DNA from: RGIG1681 sp045596905 | Lineage (GTDB): Bacteria > Bacillota > Clostridia > Christensenellales > UBA1242 | Reading direction: 5' to 3' | DNA: 54,482 nt | Assembly: GCA_045596905.1 (NCBI GenBank) | Contig: JAZODG010000045.1 | Span: 1-54,482, forward strand | Part shown: positions 50,693 to 54,482 of the stretch, piece after piece | Layout of the letters: every line of letters begins with the position of its first letter | Position numbering within the stretch: position 1 is the first letter of the stretch | Position numbers and translations under genes: made by a program | The notes under the pieces: model-generated | Told to the model about the DNA's origin: nothing | Databases searched by the model: none | The model's input: the letters and a program-made list of their open reading frames with translations, nothing else

Positions 50693-51109
50693 ATGAGAAC
50701 ATTAAAAGCAGGTTGTTTTTTGGTTGATGTAGAAAATAAATGTATTGCATTGATCCATAGAGAAAAACAAGATGATTATTCTTTCCCAAAGGGACATGTT
50801 GAAGAAGGTGAAGATATTATTCAAGCGGCACTTAGAGAAACTGCTGAAGAAACAAAAAGAGATGCAGTTATTGTTGAAGGGTTAGAGCCACATTTGGAAG
50901 AATATACAACACCACATGGCGAAGATTGTGCATGCTACATGTATATCGCTGTAGATAATGGTCCAAGTGATAATGATAGCACTGATACTCACGAAGTTAT
51001 TTGGACTCCATTTGACAAGGTTGATGAGACATTGTCATATCCTAGTCTCAGAAAAACTTGGAGTGAAGTTAAAGATAATGTTGAAAAGGTTATGAATAAA
51101 AAAATCTAA
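50693..51109 (+). CDS. Nudix hydrolase
   Basis: 138 residues. Nudix box GHVEEGEDIIQAALRETAEE at about residues 37-56, matching GX5EX7REUXEE with the final Gly position occupied by Lys. The N-terminal strand AGCFLVDVENKCIALI and the SFPKG before the box fit diadenosine polyphosphate or (d)NTP-type Nudix enzymes. The start at 50693 is set by GGAGGAAG upstream; the frame open before it is not supported. The catalytic Glu residues are intact. Confidence 0.85.
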   Translation: MRTLKAGCFLVDVENKCIALIHREKQDDYSFPKGHVEEGEDIIQAALRETAEETKRDAVIVEGLEPHLEEYTTPHGEDCACYMYIAVDNGPSDNDSTDTHEVIWTPFDKVDETLSYPSLRKTWSEVKDNVEKVMNKKI

Positions 51110-51117
51110 GAAAAAGG

Positions 51118-51140
51118 CACTCATTTAGAGTGTTTTTTTT
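51118..51140 (+). terminator. Short terminator after the Nudix gene
   Basis: CACTC pairs with GAGTG around ATTTA, followed by eight T residues. Confidence 0.75.
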
Positions 51141-51172
51141 GTGCCAAATTTTTGCAATTAGATTTGAAAATA

Positions 51173-51201
51173 TTGTATATTGTGAATATCTATGTTATTA
51201 T
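51173..51201 (+). promoter_or_regulatory. Promoter of the LRR-like gene
   Basis: TTGTAT (51173-51178), 17 bp, TATTAT (51196-51201), then a leader with GGGAG before a GTG start. Confidence 0.65.
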
Positions 51202-51234
51202 GAAACTGTAATAACAAAAAATGGGAGCGTTGAC

Positions 51235-52530
51235 GTGGACGGCGAACTTAAGAGAATCAAAAAGGTTTATGGTGAAGATTTTGCAAAACTTTGCAGAAGT
51301 CTTTTTCCTGCGATTTTGGAAGACGAAGGAAAGCTTTTGGATATTTTGACCAAAAACTTTGCTCCAACACGTGCCCTTTGTGATGCTCTTGATACAGATG
51401 AAAAAAAGTTTGAGTTAAAATATTTCGTATATTATGAAGCCGGTGTTGGCAGTGAAAAACCAAAATATAACGCATCAACACCTGAACAACTTATGGAGTC
51501 AGTTGGATATAAACTTTATAGATGCCAAACCGATGAAGAAGTTAAACAGTTTATGAAATATTATAGAAAAGATGAACTGCTTTGCACATTCAATGACCCA
51601 GATAGAGTGAAAGAATGTGATGTGTTCTTTGCTGTTCATAAAGACGCTGAAAGACTTGATAGAGAAGCGTTTTTGGAACCAGAAAGAGAAGATGATTATG
51701 GAACTTCAGTTATCAGTTTGCAGTTTGACAAAACTGACGGTGAAGTTTCAATTAAAAATCGATATAATCACACAGTTGAAAACCCAGATAATACATTTTC
51801 AAATGATCTTGATAGAATTGTTCCAGGGTTAAAGGATAGCTTTTACACACACTACGGCATTGAAAGTTATGTTGATTATTCAGAATATAGATATCCTGGT
51901 TTTGATAATTTTGTTAAAGCTCATGACGGCAAAAGATATAGATATAATCAACGTGCAAACGCTGATGGTGAAAGAGTTTATTTTTGTGAAAACAATATTG
52001 TGATTCGTGCTGGGGAAGTTCGTCAATATGACAAGGCAAGATATGAGCTTGTTGAGAACTTTTTGATTGATAAGTCTGAGAAGAAAATAAGAAACCTTAT
52101 TTTTCAAAAAGATGCGTTTGTTGATGAATTTCAAGACGTGCAAAAAATTGAAGTTGAAAACGGTGAAGGTGGCTTAAGAAATATTCTTGTAACAAAGCAA
52201 GACGGAACATATTTTACTGTTACAATCAATGGCAGCAGTGCGATTGTTGGATATGAAAATAATTTTTCAAAAAACGTTGGTTCAAACTTTCTTTCAGACA
52301 ATAAAACATTAATGTATTTGAGAATGGATAACGCTGAAGAAGTTGGAAATATGTTTTTGAGAAACAATAAAGACCTTGTTGAGCTTGCGCTCCCAAAACT
52401 GAAAAAAGTTGGTGAACAATTCTTGACTTTAAACAAAAAGCTTGAAAGAGCTGATATGCCGATGGTTGATGGACTAGAGGAAAATATTATACAAGTTTTG
52501 CAAAAACAAGGTGGCGTTGAAAGAGAATAA
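51235..52530 (+). CDS. Large soluble protein with C-terminal leucine-rich-like repeats
   Basis: 431 residues. The start is GTG at 51235, with GGGAG 8 nt upstream and a good promoter; the upstream open frame crosses the promoter. Residues 1-~110 are helical (GELKRIKKVYGEDFAKLC). The middle is mixed and unassigned. The last ~100 residues contain three to four ~22-residue repeats (FSKNVGSNFLSDNKTLMYL, VGNMFLRNNKDLVELAL, VGEQFLTLNKKLERADM) like BspA-type leucine-rich repeats. There is no signal peptide, so a cytoplasmic role is expected. Function unknown. Confidence 0.6.
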   Translation: MDGELKRIKKVYGEDFAKLCRSLFPAILEDEGKLLDILTKNFAPTRALCDALDTDEKKFELKYFVYYEAGVGSEKPKYNASTPEQLMESVGYKLYRCQTDEEVKQFMKYYRKDELLCTFNDPDRVKECDVFFAVHKDAERLDREAFLEPEREDDYGTSVISLQFDKTDGEVSIKNRYNHTVENPDNTFSNDLDRIVPGLKDSFYTHYGIESYVDYSEYRYPGFDNFVKAHDGKRYRYNQRANADGERVYFCENNIVIRAGEVRQYDKARYELVENFLIDKSEKKIRNLIFQKDAFVDEFQDVQKIEVENGEGGLRNILVTKQDGTYFTVTINGSSAIVGYENNFSKNVGSNFLSDNKTLMYLRMDNAEEVGNMFLRNNKDLVELALPKLKKVGEQFLTLNKKLERADMPMVDGLEENIIQVLQKQGGVERE

Positions 52531-52532
52531 AA

Positions 52533-52560
52533 AAAGAGCAAAGTGATTTGCTCTTTTTTT
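52533..52560. terminator. Bidirectional terminator between the LRR-like gene and sua5
   Basis: AAAAAGAGCAAA pairs with TTTGCTCTTTTT around GTGA. Confidence 0.9.
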
Positions 52561-53584
52561 ATACTTCAATAATATTGAAACCGGCAGAACGAATAAGTCG
52601 GTTGTATACGGCTAGTGAAATACCGGTCATGTCAGGACAGCGAACAAATATGTGTTCTGCGTGATGATTGTCTAGTTCACGAAGAATAGAAAACAGGTTA
52701 TGCGCTTGAGTTTTGGGGTCGTTTTGTTTGCCGTATGACATTGATGGGATAGGTATTTGTGATTCTTCGCCGTCAAAACACATTGCAAAAGTGTTTGTTT
52801 TGTTATGTGATTTTATATATTCAACAAAATGGTCAAGAGGACCTTTTATGATTGTTACTTTTGCGTTTGGGGCGTAGTGTTTATATTTCATGCCTGGAGA
52901 ACGAACAATACTATCAGTTTTAACGCCAGCAATAACTTCATTTGCAAGCTCAACTGGTTTTTGCAAAACGTTTTCGATATCTTCTTTTGTGACGATTCCG
53001 GGTCTTAAAATTATTGGTGTTTTTTCTAATACAGAAATAACAGTTGATTCAACACCTGCGTCACAAATTCCACCATCAATAATAAGTGGGATCTTTCCGT
53101 TCATATCAGCAAAAACGTCAGATGCAGTTGTTGGGCTTGGTTTTCCACTAAGGTTTGCACTTGGCGCAGAAAAGGCAACGCCTGATTTGTTTATAATTTC
53201 TCTTGCAATTTCATTTGATGGCATTCTCACGCCAACACTGTCAAGGCCAGCTGATGTTTCGCTGCAGATTTTGTTTCCTTTTGGCATGATGATTGTGAGT
53301 GGTCCAGGCCAAAAAGCATTTGCAAGTTTTTGTGCGTCTTCATTAAATTCACTGACGATTCCGTCAAGCATCTCTAGGTTTCCTATGTGAACAATAAGGG
53401 GGTTGTCACCAGGTCTGCCTTTTGCCTGAAAAATTTTTTTGATAGCGCTTGGATTTGTTGAATCACCAGCTAGTCCATATACGGTTTCAGTTGGCACGGC
53501 AACAATTTCGCCTTGTTTTAATAGTTCACAGGCAAGGTTGATGCATTCTTTTGTTGCTTTTAATAATTTTGTTTCCATGGGCAT
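52559..53584 (-). CDS. L-threonylcarbamoyladenylate synthase (Sua5 type)
   Basis: 341 residues. The YrdC domain (residues 1-~210) makes threonylcarbamoyl-AMP from threonine, bicarbonate and ATP for the t6A37 tRNA modification. Conserved features: GEIVAVPTETVYGLAGD, FQAKGRPGDNPLIVHI, PSANLSGKPSPTTASDV and TVISVLEKTPIILRPG. The C-terminal Sua5 domain (KHYAPNAKVTII onwards) is complete, so this is the two-domain Sua5/YwlC form. The start has a GAGTG box at 8 nt. Monocistronic here. Confidence 0.93.
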   Translation of the reverse strand: MPMETKLLKATKECINLACELLKQGEIVAVPTETVYGLAGDSTNPSAIKKIFQAKGRPGDNPLIVHIGNLEMLDGIVSEFNEDAQKLANAFWPGPLTIIMPKGNKICSETSAGLDSVGVRMPSNEIAREIINKSGVAFSAPSANLSGKPSPTTASDVFADMNGKIPLIIDGGICDAGVESTVISVLEKTPIILRPGIVTKEDIENVLQKPVELANEVIAGVKTDSIVRSPGMKYKHYAPNAKVTIIKGPLDHFVEYIKSHNKTNTFAMCFDGEESQIPIPSMSYGKQNDPKTQAHNLFSILRELDNHHAEHIFVRCPDMTGISLAVYNRLIRSAGFNIIEV

Positions 53585-53704
53585 ATTTTATCACTCTAAA
53601 ATAATTTATTCAACCAATTAAATAACTTCAGAGACGTAATTTTTCTGGAAACATTATTAAAATAAATTATATATCAAAAATATATAAATAATCTGCAAAC
53701 CGAT

Positions 53705-53734
53705 TTGACATGACAGCAGTTTATTTTATATATT
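53705..53734 (+). promoter_or_regulatory. Promoter of the terminal SDR gene
   Basis: TTGACA (53705-53710) with TATATT/TATATA 16-18 bp downstream, then a ~30-nt leader with AAAGGAG. The rest of the 53585-53770 gap is AT-rich with no other feature seen. Confidence 0.65.
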
Positions 53735-53770
53735 TAAAGCATCAAATAATAATTAAAAGGAGATTTAAAA

Positions 53771-54482
53771 ATGAGATTAAAAGACAAAGTGGCTGTTGTT
53801 ACAGGTGCATCAAGTGGGGTTGGTAGAGATATTGCGTTGCTTTTTGCAAAAGAAGGTGCAAAAGTTGTTGCTGTTGCAAGAAGAGCAGAAAGACTTGCTG
53901 AACTTGAAGCTCAAAGCAAAGAACTACCAGGGGAAATTGTTGCCTTTGCAGGGGATATTTCTCTTGAAGAAACAAATGTAAAAATGATTGATTTTGCAGT
54001 GTCAAAATTTGGTAGATTTGATATCCTTATCAATAACGCAGGTCTTATGGATAACTTTGCTCCAGTAGAGAATTTGGATACAGAACTTTTGCAACGTTTA
54101 ATGGCTGTTGATGTATATGGTCCAGCATGGGCAACAAAAAAAGCTGTAAATGTATTCATGCAGAATAAAACAGCAGGAAGCATTGTAAACGTGGCTTCAA
54201 TTGCTGGTATTTGTGGTGGAAAGAGTGGTTGTGCTTACACAATGGCAAAACACGCTGTTATTGGACTCACAAAAAACACAGCGTTCTCTTGCCGTTTAGA
54301 TGGTATTCGTTGCAACGCTATCTGCCCAGGTGGAATCAACACTGAAATGACAGATCCAAAACTTTTTGCAACAGCTGACCAAAAAGGTCTTCAAAGCGCT
54401 ATGCTTGCTTCAAATTTTGGAACAAGAAGTGCTGAAGCAATTGAAATTGCAAATGTTGCACTCTTCCTTGCTAGTGATGAAG
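53771..54482 (+). CDS. SDR-family oxidoreductase, 5' part (runs off window)
   Basis: 237 residues visible. Cofactor motif VVTGASSGVGRDIALLFA, NNAGLMD, catalytic VNVASIAG and YTMAKHA (Tyr/Lys), then NAICPGGINTEM and the start of the last helix (ANVALFLASDE). FabG-like in the core; only the last ~20 residues are outside the window. The best-conserved SDR of the three in this window, with complete motifs. Substrate not assignable. Confidence 0.85.
   Translation, partial: MRLKDKVAVVTGASSGVGRDIALLFAKEGAKVVAVARRAERLAELEAQSKELPGEIVAFAGDISLEETNVKMIDFAVSKFGRFDILINNAGLMDNFAPVENLDTELLQRLMAVDVYGPAWATKKAVNVFMQNKTAGSIVNVASIAGICGGKSGCAYTMAKHAVIGLTKNTAFSCRLDGIRCNAICPGGINTEMTDPKLFATADQKGLQSAMLASNFGTRSAEAIEIANVALFLASDE

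Noticed and set aside
1..54482. CRISPR array, rRNA genes, insertion sequences or an origin
   Set aside because: None found: no regularly spaced repeats, no transposase-like protein, no rRNA sequence and no DnaA-box cluster noticed.

Overview
The window looks like a chromosomal stretch from a low-GC, strictly anaerobic Bacillota (Clostridia-like, probably uncultured and gut-associated). The reasons are the AT-rich sequence, strong AGGAGG-type ribosome binding sites, TTGACA/TATAAT promoters, an oxygen-sensitive class III ribonucleotide reductase, a KtrAB potassium system, and T-tailed hairpin terminators between most transcription units. No rRNA, CRISPR array, transposase or integrase was seen. 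Genus-level placement is not possible from the sequence alone.

Layout. 1-1.5 kb: 5' part of nrdD with a promoter carrying NrdR-box-like operators. 1.8-4.3 kb: a large Ig-like surface lipoprotein. 4.3-6.4 kb: an SDR, dephospho-CoA kinase, and a membrane protein. 6.4-9.4 kb: two paralogous copies of an unrecognised two-gene module (a PIN-like putative nuclease followed by a small acidic protein), separated by an unrelated membrane gene. 9.5-11.1 kb: an orphan phage-type tail-fibre gene and its small partner. 11.1-12.4 kb: an M20 deacylase behind what looks like a complete attenuator (promoter, 12-codon leader peptide, mutually exclusive hairpins). 12.4-16 kb: small metabolic genes including a KDG-kinase-like gene. 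16-20.8 kb: a transglutaminase-like surface protein and two paralogous lipoproteins. 20.9-27.4 kb: ktrAB, a ferritin-like protein, an MFS transporter, an ADP-ribosylglycohydrolase and a methyltransferase.

27.6-33.2 kb is a tightly overlapping operon for ADP-heptose synthesis and transfer (flippase, hldE, gmhA, gmhB, family 9 glycosyltransferase, GNAT). Its leucine codon use is strongly TTA-biased compared with a neighbour checked, which suggests acquisition. 33.2-41.8 kb holds a second KDG-kinase-like gene, ybaK, an EamA exporter, a CYTH/pyrophosphatase pair, a U32 peptidase-family protein, a membrane/DUF1871-like fusion, and typA. 42-48 kb holds an orphan gene, an RsmF-like rRNA methyltransferase coupled to an SDR, MarR, a CobW GTPase with a 30-histidine insert, and an HD-GYP protein. 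48.3 kb is tRNA-Asn. It is followed by a NERD-domain gene bracketed by an 11-bp repeat of the tRNA 3' end. The window closes with zinc-ribbon, Nudix, leucine-rich and Sua5 genes and the start of another SDR.

Three patterns stand out. One is the duplicated PIN-like/acidic-partner module. The second is the attenuator before the M20 gene. The third is a recurring arrangement in which the -10 box lies only 6-7 nt before an ATG that lacks a ribosome binding site, implying leaderless mRNAs for at least five genes.
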